This document shows, piece after piece, positions 1 to 8,044 of a stretch of DNA of 64,000 bases. How positions within the stretch are numbered: position 1 is the stretch's first letter; each line of letters starts with the position of its first letter. Under the pieces are notes generated by a model, which had not been told where the DNA came from, did no database searches, and saw only the letters and a program-made list of their open reading frames with translations. Source of the stretch: CAZQFV01 sp964613665 (GTDB lineage Bacteria > Chloroflexota > Chloroflexia > DTKN01); contig CAZTIG010000006.1 in the NCBI GenBank assembly GCA_964613665.1, forward strand, positions 1-64,000, written 5' to 3'. Position numbers and translations under genes: made by a program.

Positions 1-68
1 CGCTCCGCTCAGGGATCGGCCGCGCTCCTTGCCCATCTAGAGACATGCATCCGCTCACCTTGACCTCC

Positions 69-97
69 TTGCCGCTGGCGGCCACCTGTAGTACAAT
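69..97 (+). promoter_or_regulatory. rimO promoter
   Basis: A -35 box TTGCCG (69-74) and a -10 box TACAAT (92-97) are separated by 17 bases, about 60 bases ahead of the rimO start. The -10 box lies inside the 14-mer CTGTAGTACAATGC (86-99), which recurs at three other genes in this window. Confidence 0.6.
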
Positions 98-99
98 GC
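86..99 (+). promoter_or_regulatory. Putative BlaI-type operator, copy 1 (rimO)
   Basis: CTGTAGTACAATGC contains the near-palindrome TGTA-G-TACA. BlaI/MecI-family repressors are known to bind TACA/TGTA dyads. It covers the rimO -10 box, so binding would block transcription. Exact copies lie at 2029-2042, 50887-50900 and 55820-55833. The operator role is inferred. Confidence 0.5.
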
Positions 100-154
100 C
101 GGCCGTCGCAATGATGGCATGTGGTCCGCACTGCGGGGAACGCGGGAGGTCGGC

Positions 155-1498
155 GTGAAGGTCTACCTGCTCACCATGGGCTGCCCCAAGAACGAGGTCG
201 ACAGCGCCGGCATGGCCGCGCTGCTGCAGCAGGCCGGCCACACCCTGGTGCCACGGCCGGCCCGCGCCGACGTCCTGGTCGTCAATACCTGCGGCTTCAT
301 CGCCCCGGCCCGCGAGGAGTCGCTGGCCGAGGTGCGCAAGCTGGCCGCACGGAAGCGTCCCCACCAGCTGCTCGTCGCCGCCGGGTGCATGGCCGGCCGC
401 TACGCCGACATGCTGCGGGCTGTTCCCGGCGTCGACGCCCTGCTACCGACCGAGCGCTGGGCCGGGATCGTCTCCCTGGTCACCCACGGGAGCGGCCCCG
501 GCACGGCCGCCCCAGCGGGCGCGCCCCTGCCGCCCGGCGCCGGCCTCAGCGCCGTGAGCGGGGCCAGCGCCTACCTGAAGATCGCCGAGGGCTGCTCGGC
601 CCGCTGCGCCTTCTGCACCATCCCGCAGATCAAGGGACCCTACCGCAGCTTCCCCCAGGAAGAGCTGCGGGCCGAGGCCCGCGCCCTGGTCGACCAGGGG
701 GTGAAGGAGATTGTCCTGGTGGCCCAGGACACGACCTCTTACGGGCGCGACCGCGGCCGGCCCGACGGCCTGCCCGGATTGATCGAGGACCTCCTGGAGG
801 CAGCGCCGGGGCTGCCCTGGCTGCGTATCATGTACACCTTCCCCCGACACATCTCGCCGCGCCTGATCGAGGTCATGGCCGGCTACCCGCAGGTCTGCCC
901 CTACCTGGACGTGCCGCTGCAGCACGCCCACCCGGCCACGCTGCGGCGGATGGGCCGGCCGGCCGACATGGCCGCCGTCCGCACCATGCTGCACCGCCTG
1001 CGCCAGCGCATCCCCGACCTGGTCCTGCGCACCACCTTCATTGTCGGCTATCCCGGGGAGACCGAGGAGGAGTTCGCTGCCCTGCGCGACTTTGTCCGGG
1101 AACAAGCCCTGGAGCGGGTGGGCGTCTTTCCCTACTACTGCGAGGCGGGCACGGCGGCGGCGAGCCTGCCGGACGCAGTCCCGCCGGAGGTCGCCCAGGA
1201 GCGGCGGGACGAGCTGCTGGCGCTGCAGCAGGGGATCGCCCAGCGCTGGGGCCAGCGGCAGGTGGGGCGCACAGTGGAGGTGCTGGTGGAGGGCATCGGG
1301 GAGGACGGAACGGTAGCCGGCCGGACACGTTGGGATGCCCCCGAGGTGGACGGGCTGGTCCTGGCGACCGGGCCGGCGCGGGTGGGGGAGATCGTGCCGG
1401 TGCGGATCACCGCCGCCTCGGCCTACGACCTGTGGGGCGAGGTGGCAGGAAAAGCCAGCGGTCAGCAACCAGGCCGAGCGCCGATTGCTGACCGCTGA
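155..1498 (+). CDS. rimO: Ribosomal protein S12 methylthiotransferase RimO
   Basis: This radical-SAM enzyme adds a methylthio group to an Asp of ribosomal protein S12. The N-terminal MTTase domain begins at the start (MGCPKNEVD) and carries the three cysteines of the first 4Fe-4S cluster (MGCPKN, NTCGF, AGCMAG). The radical-SAM motif CSARCAFC follows, then a C-terminal TRAM region. I chose GTG 155 because GGAGGT stands 4 bases upstream and the product then starts like other RimO proteins; an ATG at 119 would add 12 unlikely residues. The protein is 447 aa, normal for the family. The last ~15 residues are encoded by a degenerate intergenic-type repeat (gctgaccgctgatcgc). It faces the blaI-like gene tail to tail, 21 bases apart. 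Confidence 0.95.
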   Translation: MKVYLLTMGCPKNEVDSAGMAALLQQAGHTLVPRPARADVLVVNTCGFIAPAREESLAEVRKLAARKRPHQLLVAAGCMAGRYADMLRAVPGVDALLPTERWAGIVSLVTHGSGPGTAAPAGAPLPPGAGLSAVSGASAYLKIAEGCSARCAFCTIPQIKGPYRSFPQEELRAEARALVDQGVKEIVLVAQDTTSYGRDRGRPDGLPGLIEDLLEAAPGLPWLRIMYTFPRHISPRLIEVMAGYPQVCPYLDVPLQHAHPATLRRMGRPADMAAVRTMLHRLRQRIPDLVLRTTFIVGYPGETEEEFAALRDFVREQALERVGVFPYYCEAGTAAASLPDAVPPEVAQERRDELLALQQGIAQRWGQRQVGRTVEVLVEGIGEDGTVAGRTRWDAPEVDGLVLATGPARVGEIVPVRITAASAYDLWGEVAGKASGQQPGRAPIADR

Positions 1499-1520
1499 TC
1501 GCGGATCGCTGATTGCCGTT
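1453..1520. repeat. Degenerate octamer repeat at rimO 3' end
   Basis: Repeated words such as gctgaccgctgatcgcgg and gatcgctgattgc run through the rimO stop codon into the short gap before the blaI-like gene. They supply the last codons of rimO, so the repeat appears to have extended the protein. No function is evident. Confidence 0.5.
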
Positions 1521-1939
1521 CAGGCCGCCTGGGCCGACAGGACGGTACGCAGGTGCTCGAGCTGCTCGGGATGCTCCTGGGAGAGGTACTCCACCAGGTA
1601 CTCCACAGCGCTGGAGTTGTAGCTGCTGATCAGTCCCGAGATGACCGAGCGCATGACCCAGTTGTCGAACTCGGGCTTGGTCATCGTCGGCCGATACTGG
1701 TAGGCCATGCCGCGGCGGGTGCGCCGGAGGATGCCCTTTTCCGCCAGCCGGGCCATGGTGGTCATCACCGTGGTGTAGGCGATCTCCCGCCGGCGCGCCA
1801 GGATGCGGTGGACCTGTTTGACCGTGGTCTGGTTCTGCTGCCAGACCAGCCACATGATCTCGGCCTCCAGTGGGCCGAGCACCTGCCCCAGCCCTTCGCG
1901 CATGGGGCTAAAGTGGAATCGCAGTCGCATGTCGCTCAT
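1520..1939 (-). CDS. BlaI/MecI/CopY-family transcriptional repressor
   Basis: Small winged-helix regulator of 139 aa, the usual BlaI length. The DNA-binding half reads LGPLEAEIMWLVWQ, then VKQVHRILARRREIAYTTVM with LAEKGILRR as the wing region, a pattern typical of BlaI/MecI. The C-terminal half would be the dimerisation helices. The start is ATG 1939, preceded by a GGAGGG site; a longer frame to 2065 has no ribosome binding site. No BlaR1 sensor protease gene is adjacent, so the inducing signal is unknown. Its own promoter region carries TACA/TGTA half-sites (2023-2042), suggesting autorepression, and the same 14-mer is found at three other genes. Confidence 0.88.
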   Translation of the reverse strand: MSDMRLRFHFSPMREGLGQVLGPLEAEIMWLVWQQNQTTVKQVHRILARRREIAYTTVMTTMARLAEKGILRRTRRGMAYQYRPTMTKPEFDNWVMRSVISGLISSYNSSAVEYLVEYLSQEHPEQLEHLRTVLSAQAA

Positions 1940-2022
1940 GGTGCCCTCCTGGCCAACTGGCCGGGGGCCGAATCGCCGGGGCCCCGATCCGGAGGCCGCT
2001 GCAGTCGATTGGCCGGTTTTGC

Positions 2023-2042
2023 TACATGGCATTGTACTACAG
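2023..2042 (-). promoter_or_regulatory. Putative autoregulatory operator of the blaI-like gene
   Basis: On the plus strand TACA (2023-2026), TGTA (2033-2036) and TACA (2038-2041) follow closely, forming TACA-N6-TGTA and TGTA-C-TACA dyads. On the minus strand this holds CTGTAGTACAATGC (2029-2042) with TACAAT as the probable -10 box. No good -35 box is visible 17 bases upstream. A role in autoregulation is inferred. Confidence 0.5.
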
Positions 2043-2087
2043 CCGGCAGGAAATTCGTAGGTCAACAGGTTACGGGACGATTACAGG

Positions 2088-2171
2088 GGCGAGGGGCAAG
2101 GGGAAAAAAGCAAGAGGCAAGAAGCAAGAGGCATAGGGTGCTCTCTCCTGCATCCTGCATCTTGTATCCTG
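2088..2171. repeat. Simple heptamer-like repeat tract
   Basis: Words of the type ggcaaga/gcaagag run from 2088 to 2135, followed by catcctg words to about 2171. A related tract in the opposite orientation lies at 53293-53338 inside the 3' end of ino1. The tract fills the gap between the blaI-like and LexA-like genes. Confidence 0.6.
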
Positions 2172-2774
2172 CTACTCCAGCCAGTCCTCATCCTCCATCC
2201 GCACGACGGCCACGACCTTGCCCTGGATCTGCACGGGGCTGTTGCCGTGCTGCGGGTAGAGGTGGATAGGGGCCATACCGGGGTTGGCCGGCTGGAGGCG
2301 GACGTGGCTTTCCTCGCGGTAGAACTGCTTCAGGGTGACGTAGCCGTTGGGATCGTCCGGTTCGCTCAGGCCAGCCACGACCAGGTCGCCGCTGTCGGCG
2401 TCGGTCTGGGGGCGGACGATGACATAGTCGCCGTCGCGGATGCCGGCATCCCGCATGGAGTCGCCGCGGACCAGGAGGGCAAAGTAGCCCAGGCGGACGT
2501 ACTCGGCCGGCAGCAGCAGGGCCTCCATCGCCTCCGCGGCGGTGTGGTAGGCCACGGTGACGTCGTGCCGGCCGGCCGCCACCTCGCCGATGACCGCCAG
2601 CGGGCTACCCTCGGCCCAATCGCGATAGCTGCGCGCCAACCGCACCCGGTCCACACCACCGTTGCCGAGCCCGGGCTCGACCATGACCAGGCCGTTGCCC
2701 TGCCCGATCCAGTGCGCCCGCTCGGTCACCGGGTCGGACGGAAAGCTCCAATTCCTCGCGTTTGACAGTGCCAT
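2172..2774 (-). CDS. LexA/UmuD-like S24 peptidase-domain protein without HTH
   Basis: The 200-aa product has a complete S24 (LexA/UmuD) autoprotease fold: an Ala-Gly cleavage pair in GEVAAG (residues 67-68), the catalytic Ser in RGDSM (S106) and the general-base Lys in VTLKQF (K149). The first ~65 residues show no LexA winged helix. ATG 2774 is chosen for its GGAGGG site; the longer frame to 2831 only adds a Pro/Arg-rich stretch. It could be a UmuD-like translesion accessory protein or a regulator with an unrecognised DNA-binding segment. No UmuC/DinB polymerase gene is adjacent. It is transcribed divergently from the Tad operon. Confidence 0.8.
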   Translation of the reverse strand: MALSNARNWSFPSDPVTERAHWIGQGNGLVMVEPGLGNGGVDRVRLARSYRDWAEGSPLAVIGEVAAGRHDVTVAYHTAAEAMEALLLPAEYVRLGYFALLVRGDSMRDAGIRDGDYVIVRPQTDADSGDLVVAGLSEPDDPNGYVTLKQFYREESHVRLQPANPGMAPIHLYPQHGNSPVQIQGKVVAVVRMEDEDWLE

Positions 2775-2901
2775 GGGTTCCCTCCACGGAGCCGGCCTGC
2801 CCGGCTTCACCGGGCAGCAGCGTGCCGGCACCGATTCGCCTTTCGGCCTGCCAGCGCTACGCGGCCCGCACCACAGAACCGCAGCGCCCTGTGATGGCTA
2901 T

Positions 2902-2930
2902 AGTATAGCACATTTGTTTCGAACTGTCAA
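2902..2930 (-). promoter_or_regulatory. Promoter of the LexA-like gene
   Basis: On the minus strand TTGACA (2925-2930) and TATACT (2902-2907) are 17 bases apart. The palindrome TTCGAA (2918-2923) lies in the spacer and could be an operator. Confidence 0.75.
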
Positions 2931-2946
2931 GCACGATTTCAGGGCC

Positions 2947-2974
2947 TTGCGCAACTGCTGATTTGTGTTATAAT
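2947..2974 (+). promoter_or_regulatory. Tad operon promoter
   Basis: TTGCGC (2947-2952) and TATAAT (2969-2974) are 16 bases apart, with a TGT extended -10 element. It points at the cpaE-like gene, leaving a 5' leader of roughly 130 bases. In this leader I recognise no known riboswitch. Confidence 0.65.
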
Positions 2975-3113
2975 GAAAGTGCCGGGCCCCGGTGGTTGGG
3001 GCCGTGGCCGGCAGGGTGGGTATGGTCCTGCAACTGCCCTCGTCACGGGCATTATCATTCTTGCTTCATCACTGCAATCGCTCTGCCATCGCGCCAAGTG
3101 TAGGAGGCCTGAT

Positions 3114-4358
3114 ATGCCGGAAGGCGGCCAGATCAAGGTCTTGATCGTCGATGACATCCCCGAGACGTGTGATTACCTGAGCAAGCTGCTGCACTTTGAG
3201 CGGGACATCCAGGTCGTGGGTACGGCCGGGTCGGGCGTGCAGGGCCTGTCACGGGCCAAGGAGCTGTTGCCCGACATCGCCCTGGTCGACATCAACATGC
3301 CGGACATGGACGGCATCACGGCCACAGAAAAGATCATCCACGAGGTGCCCGGGACGCAGGTAATCATCATGAGCGTCCAGGGCGAGCAGGACTATTTGCG
3401 GCGGGCGATGCTGGCCGGGGCAAGCGATTTTCTGGTCAAACCCTTTAGCGGGGACGAGCTCTCCAACAGCATCCGCCACGTCTTCCAGCGGCGACCCCGC
3501 GCCGTGCAGCCCGTCGCACCGCAGGCCGGAGAGGAGAAGGAGCAGGCCCTGGGCCGGCTGGTGGCGGTCTTTAGCCCCAAAGGCGGTGTGGGCTGTACGA
3601 CCCTGGTGGTCAACCTGGCCGTCGCCCTGAAGCTGGAGCAGCCCGACCTGCGCGTCGCTATTATGGATGGCAGCTTGCTCTTTGGCGACGTCGGCGTCAT
3701 GATGGACCTGCGCTCGGACAAGACGATCAACGAGCTGATCGTCCGCTTCGAGCAGCTCGATGCCGACCTGCTCTCCGACTGCATGGTCACGCACTCCTCC
3801 GGCGTCAAGGTCCTGCAGGCACCGCTGGCCCCCCAGCAGGCGGAGCTGATCACGCCGGACCACGTCAAGGCCATCGTGCAGCTGCTGCGGCGGAGCTTTG
3901 ACTATGTCTTCCTGGACACCTGGTCCTCCTTCCAGGAGCGCGTCCTGACCATCCTGGACCTGGCCGACCGCATCATCCTGGTGACCACGCTGGAGATGCC
4001 GGCCATCAAGAACGTCAAGCTCTTTCTGGAGGTCGCCGAGCTGCTACAGTACCCGCCGGGCAAGATCCTGCTCGTGGCCAACCACGCCGACATCCGCCAC
4101 GGCATCCCGGTGCGCGAGGTCGCCCGGAACCTGCGCTTCGAGGTCAGCGCAGGCATCAGCAGCGACGGCCAGGCCGTGACCAACTCGATCAACCGGGGCG
4201 TGCCGCTCGTCCTGGCGGACCCCGGCAACGTCGTGGCCCGCGACATCCGCGGTCTGCTCAAGCAGCTGGTGGCCGGCATGGGCGTTGTCGAGGCAGTGGA
4301 CTCGACCAGCAAGGACAAGAAGGGCGGTCTCCTCGGCCGCCTGCGCAAGGTCTCGTAA
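3114..4358 (+). CDS. CpaE/TadZ-like receiver + MinD-type ATPase
   Basis: This 414-aa protein probably positions the Tad secretion/pilus machine at the membrane. Residues 7-120 are a response-regulator receiver: acidic pocket VDD, phospho-acceptor D59 in VDINMPDMDG, Lys in LVKPF (K109). Residues 148-400 are a ParA/MinD-type ATPase with the deviant Walker A PKGGVGCTT; the signature Lys is kept but the P-loop Lys is Cys, as is common in TadZ/CpaE. ATG 3114 has TAGGAGG 7 bases upstream. It is the first gene of an operon continuing with cpaF, tadB and tadC. Confidence 0.88.
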   Translation: MPEGGQIKVLIVDDIPETCDYLSKLLHFERDIQVVGTAGSGVQGLSRAKELLPDIALVDINMPDMDGITATEKIIHEVPGTQVIIMSVQGEQDYLRRAMLAGASDFLVKPFSGDELSNSIRHVFQRRPRAVQPVAPQAGEEKEQALGRLVAVFSPKGGVGCTTLVVNLAVALKLEQPDLRVAIMDGSLLFGDVGVMMDLRSDKTINELIVRFEQLDADLLSDCMVTHSSGVKVLQAPLAPQQAELITPDHVKAIVQLLRRSFDYVFLDTWSSFQERVLTILDLADRIILVTTLEMPAIKNVKLFLEVAELLQYPPGKILLVANHADIRHGIPVREVARNLRFEVSAGISSDGQAVTNSINRGVPLVLADPGNVVARDIRGLLKQLVAGMGVVEAVDSTSKDKKGGLLGRLRKVS

Positions 4359-4382
4359 GGCTGCTGCGCAAGGAGGTAAGCG

Positions 4383-5774
4383 ATGGCGCTGCTGCGTAGA
4401 ATTGGCGGACCGCCCGATCAACAGGCTCCCCGGCCGGCGGCGCCGGCCGCTCCGGCTGCTGGCGAGGAGGGCCGCGTCAAGATGGCCCCCTTGCCCCAGG
4501 AGCGCAACGCCTTTGAGGAGATCAAGAAGCGCGTCCAGGATCGGTTGCTCTCGGAACTGGACCCCCGGCTCGACCTGAGCCGGACCGCCGAGGTGCGCCA
4601 GCAGGTCCAGGAGGTCTTTAACACCATCCTGGAGACCGAGAAGATCGTCCTCAGCCGCGCCGAGCGCCTGCGCCTGTTCGAGGCGATCTCCGCCGAGATC
4701 CTGGGGTATGGCCCCATCGAGCCGCTGCTGCGCGACGATACCATCACCGAGGTGATGGTGAACGGCCCCAAGCAGGTGTACATCGAGCGGGCTGGCAAGC
4801 TGTACCGGACCGATGTCGCCTTCGAGAGCGACGACCACGTCATGCGGATCATCGACCGCATCGTCTCCCCAATCGGCCGGCGCGTGGATGAGAGCAGCCC
4901 CTATGTGGACGCCCGCCTGCCCGACGGCTCGCGCGTCAACATCGTCATCCCGCCCATCTCCCTGGTCGGCCCGGTGATCACCATCCGCAAGTTCGCCCGC
5001 GACCCCTTCCAGGCCGACGACCTGATCCGCTTCGGCACCTTCACGCCGGAGATCGCCAAGTTCCTGGAGACGTGCGTGCGGGCGCGTCTGAACATCATCG
5101 TCTCCGGTGGTACCGGTTCGGGCAAGACGACGACGCTGAACGTCCTCTCCTCCTTCATCCCCGAGGACGAGCGCATTGTCACCATCGAGAACGCCGCCGA
5201 GCTGCAGCTACATCAGGAGCACGTCGTCACCCTGGAGTCGCGGCCTCCGAACATCGAGGGCAAGGGCGAGATCACCATCCGCGACCTGGTGATCAACTCC
5301 CTGCGTATGCGCCCGGAGCGCATCATCGTCGGTGAGTGCCGCGGCGGCGAGGCCCTGGACATGCTCCAGGCCATGAACACCGGCCACGATGGCTCCCTGA
5401 CCACGCTACACTCCAACAGCCCCCGCGACACGCTCTCCCGTCTGGAGACGATGGTGCTGATGGCCGGGATGGAGCTGCCGGTCCGGGCCATCCGCGAGCA
5501 GATCGCCGCGGCGGTGGACCTGATCGTGCACCAGTCGCGTCTGCGCGACGGCAGCCGCAAGCTCACCCAGATTACCGAGGTGCAGGGTATGGAGGGCGAC
5601 GTCATCGTCCTCCAGGATGTCTTTATCTTCGAGACCACCGGGATCAAGGATGGCAAAGTGCTCGGCGATTTCAAGCCTACTGGGGTTCGGCCCAAGTTCG
5701 TCGAGAAGTTCGAGGCCATGGGGCTGTACCTGCCGCCGCAGATCTTTGGCTACACCGCGGAGCGGTTCCGCTAG
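4383..5774 (+). CDS. cpaF: Tad/CpaF-family secretion ATPase
   Basis: Hexameric ATPase that powers Flp pilus assembly or type II-like secretion. The 463-aa protein has the usual CpaF order: N-terminal domain with LGYGPIEPLL and ITEVMVNGP, Walker A GGTGSGKTT (residues 242-250), RPPNIEGKGEITIRDL, Walker B region IIVGECRGGEALDML and His box MNTGHDGSLTTLHS. All motifs are intact. The start has GGAGGTAAG 4 bases upstream. It lies 24 bases after the cpaE-like gene and 14 before tadB. A second, duplicated CpaF protein is encoded at 10739-13381. Confidence 0.95.
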   Translation: MALLRRIGGPPDQQAPRPAAPAAPAAGEEGRVKMAPLPQERNAFEEIKKRVQDRLLSELDPRLDLSRTAEVRQQVQEVFNTILETEKIVLSRAERLRLFEAISAEILGYGPIEPLLRDDTITEVMVNGPKQVYIERAGKLYRTDVAFESDDHVMRIIDRIVSPIGRRVDESSPYVDARLPDGSRVNIVIPPISLVGPVITIRKFARDPFQADDLIRFGTFTPEIAKFLETCVRARLNIIVSGGTGSGKTTTLNVLSSFIPEDERIVTIENAAELQLHQEHVVTLESRPPNIEGKGEITIRDLVINSLRMRPERIIVGECRGGEALDMLQAMNTGHDGSLTTLHSNSPRDTLSRLETMVLMAGMELPVRAIREQIAAAVDLIVHQSRLRDGSRKLTQITEVQGMEGDVIVLQDVFIFETTGIKDGKVLGDFKPTGVRPKFVEKFEAMGLYLPPQIFGYTAERFR

Positions 5775-5788
5775 GCGGAGGTGAGAGT

Positions 5789-6802
5789 GTGGATATGCTG
5801 ATCTATGTGATCATCGGCGCGGGGGTGCTGCTGGTCGGGGTGATCCTGTATGGCCTGCTGCGGCGGCGCCGTGGGAACATCGCCGAGCGCCTGGACCGTT
5901 TCGCCGGCCGTGGCGAGGCCGCGGAGGAGGAGCCCAAGGCGCGCCGTGGGAAAAGCACCTCGGCCCTGGCCACGCAGCTCGACAGGGCCATCGCCAGCCA
6001 GGGCTTTGCCGCGCGGATTCAGCGGGACCTGAGCCAGGCCAACATGAAGTTCACCGTCTCCGAGTTCCTGGCCTTGCGCGTGATCAGCGTCATCATCGGC
6101 GGCGGCATCGGCTGGGTGGTGGCGGCGATCCGCCAGTGGGATCCCCCCTACTTCATGATCGCCGTGGGCATGGTCTTGGGCCTCTTTGCTCCCAGCCTGG
6201 TCCTGCGCCAGGCCAAGGGCCGGCGGCTGCGCGCCTTTAACAACCAACTGGGTGACACGATCACCCTGCTGGCCAACTCCCTCCGCTCCGGCTACAGCTT
6301 GCTGCAATCGATGGAGATGGTGGCCCGGGAGGCGCCCCCGCCCGTTTCGGAAGAGTTCCACCGCGTCGTCCAGGAGGTCGGCCTGGGCATCTCCAGCCAG
6401 GATGCCTTGGGCAACCTCTACCGCCGCGTGCCCAGCGACGACCTGGACCTGATGATCACTGCCATCAACATCCAGCACGAGGTCGGCGGCAACCTGGCCC
6501 AGATCCTCGATACGATCGGACACACCATCCGCGAGCGCGTGCGCATCAAGGGCGAGATCCGCGTGTTGGTGGCCCAGCAGCGCATCTCCGGCTACGTGGT
6601 GGCGGCACTCCCGTTCATCCTGGCGGTGATCCTGTCCTTTATCACGCCGGAGTACATGGGGAATCTCTTCACCTTTGGCTGGCCACCCTTTCTGCCGCTG
6701 GAGGGGCAGCCGACCGGGTGGGTCTGTATGCCCATCTGCGCCGGCCTCCTGATGTTGGTCGGTTTCATCGCCATCCAGCGCATCGTGAACATCGAGGTCT
6801 AG
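5789..6802 (+). CDS. tadB: Tad inner-membrane protein TadB (GspF domain)
   Basis: Type II secretion F-domain membrane protein that, with TadC, forms the inner-membrane platform on which CpaF works. An N-terminal membrane segment (LIYVIIGAGVLLVGVILYGL) is followed by a charged linker, two membrane segments, the cytoplasmic GspF bundle (LGDTITLLANSLRSGYSL, EVGGNLAQILDTIGHTIRER) and C-terminal membrane segments. I chose GTG 5789, parallel to tadC which also begins GTG-GAT after GGAGGTG; ATG 5795 is the alternative. The protein is 337 aa. Confidence 0.9.
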   Translation: MDMLIYVIIGAGVLLVGVILYGLLRRRRGNIAERLDRFAGRGEAAEEEPKARRGKSTSALATQLDRAIASQGFAARIQRDLSQANMKFTVSEFLALRVISVIIGGGIGWVVAAIRQWDPPYFMIAVGMVLGLFAPSLVLRQAKGRRLRAFNNQLGDTITLLANSLRSGYSLLQSMEMVAREAPPPVSEEFHRVVQEVGLGISSQDALGNLYRRVPSDDLDLMITAINIQHEVGGNLAQILDTIGHTIRERVRIKGEIRVLVAQQRISGYVVAALPFILAVILSFITPEYMGNLFTFGWPPFLPLEGQPTGWVCMPICAGLLMLVGFIAIQRIVNIEV

Positions 6803-6866
6803 AATCCATCTGCAGCTGCCACACGGGCAGTCTCGCAGTCGCTCCAGGCGCGTCGGAGGTGTCACT

Positions 6867-7778
6867 GTGGATCCTATTCTCTTCTATGCCATCCTGGGCG
6901 TCGTCCTGGTCCTGGCCGTTATTCTGGTCATACTTGGCATGCGCCGGGAGGGCGGCCAGGATGAGATTGCCGAGCGCCTGGCGCAGTTCGCCGAGCGGCC
7001 GCTGACGTTGGAGGAGATCGAGCTCCAGAAGCCGTTCCGGGACCGCGTCCTGACGCCCTTTTTCACGAATATCTCGAACTTTCTCAACCGGCGCATGCCC
7101 AGACAGACGATGGAGCGGCTGCGCATGCGGCTGGAGATGGCCGGCAATCCCGGCAACATGCAGCCCGGTGCCTTCATGGTGCTGCAGGTCGTCACCACGA
7201 TCGTCGTGGCCGTCCTGGCTTGGATCATCATGGGCGGCCAGTTGCTCTATGTCCTCCTGCTGGCCTTGGTCGGCTACATCTTGCCTACCATCTGGCTGAA
7301 CGGGCGGGTCAACTCGCGCAAAAAGGCCATCGTCAAGGCCCTGCCCGATGCCATCGACCTACTGACCATCAGCGTGGAGGCCGGCCTGGGTTTTGACCTG
7401 GCCATGCAGCGCGTGGTGGAAAAGTGGGACAATGAGCTCAGCCGCGAGTTCGCCCGCGTGCTGGCCGACGTCCGCCTGGGCAAGAACCGCCGCGACGGCC
7501 TGCGCGAGTTGGTCGGCCGTACCGGTGTGCCGGACCTGTCGGCCTTTGTGGCCGCGGTCATCCAGGCCGACCAGCTCGGCGTGAGCATCGCCAAGATCCT
7601 ACGGGTGCAATCGGACCAGCTGCGCATCCGCCGCCGCCAGCGGGCCGAGGAGCTGGCCCACCAGGCCCCCATCAAGATGCTGTTCCCGCTGGTCTTCCTG
7701 GTCTTTCCCTCGATGTTCGTGGTCATCCTGGGGCCGGCCGTGCCGCTGGTCTGGGAAGCATTCTTCAGCGGCAAGTAG
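6867..7778 (+). CDS. tadC: Tad inner-membrane protein TadC (GspF domain)
   Basis: Partner of TadB in the Tad platform. The 303-aa protein has an N-terminal membrane segment, two central ones (VLQVVTTIVVAVLAWIIMG and a following hydrophobic stretch), a GspF domain (LPDAIDLLTISVEAGLGFD, LGVSIAKILRVQSDQLRIRR) and a C-terminal segment (MLFPLVFLVFPSMFVVILGP). The GTG start has GGAGGTG 6 bases upstream. It ends the operon; a strong hairpin follows. No pilin, prepilin peptidase or secretin gene is nearby, so those parts must be encoded elsewhere. Confidence 0.92.
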   Translation: MDPILFYAILGVVLVLAVILVILGMRREGGQDEIAERLAQFAERPLTLEEIELQKPFRDRVLTPFFTNISNFLNRRMPRQTMERLRMRLEMAGNPGNMQPGAFMVLQVVTTIVVAVLAWIIMGGQLLYVLLLALVGYILPTIWLNGRVNSRKKAIVKALPDAIDLLTISVEAGLGFDLAMQRVVEKWDNELSREFARVLADVRLGKNRRDGLRELVGRTGVPDLSAFVAAVIQADQLGVSIAKILRVQSDQLRIRRRQRAEELAHQAPIKMLFPLVFLVFPSMFVVILGPAVPLVWEAFFSGK

Positions 7779-7823
7779 CCCCGGCAGCAACAGCCCCACA
7801 GCCACTGCCAACACACCGGGCAG

Positions 7824-7862
7824 ACCAGCGAGCGAGCGGATACGCGCTCCCTCGCTGGTTCT
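7824..7862 (+). terminator. Terminator of the Tad operon
   Basis: A 15-bp stem (7824-7838 with 7845-7859, one C-C mismatch, 6-base loop) is followed by a short T-rich stretch, 46 bases after the tadC stop codon. Confidence 0.65.
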
Positions 7863-8014
7863 TCATGGTGTCTTGCTGCCTCAGAAGCCATCTCAAAACC
7901 ACGAAGGCACCAAGACACCATGTCGCAAGGGCCCTTGACAGTATTCCCTTGGTGCATTTGTGCATTGGTGGTCAGCCTGTCTTGGTGCCTCTGCGGCTTG
8001 GTGGTCGATGTGAG
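7863..8014 (+). repeat. Dispersed intergenic repeat, copy 1
   Basis: About 150 bp containing an imperfect hairpin (atggtgtcttg at 7865, its complement ending at 7921) and then words such as ccacgaaggcaccaagac, ttggtgcatttgtgcattgg and cggcttggtggtcgatg. A clearly related copy in inverted orientation is at 41725-41887; the two align over their whole length without large gaps. No coding capacity is evident. Confidence 0.75.
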
Positions 8015-8044
8015 ATGTTTCTTTGTGGTCTTGCGGTAGCTTTG

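Noticed and set aside
443..1468. Long antisense frame within rimO
   Set aside because: His/Gly/Arg-rich shadow caused by GC-biased codon positions; the same effect explains long antisense frames across pheS, pheT, ino1 and others.
2975..3113. Riboswitch (for example c-di-GMP) in the Tad operon leader
   Set aside because: The leader is ~130 bases and GC-rich, but I could not match any conserved riboswitch core.
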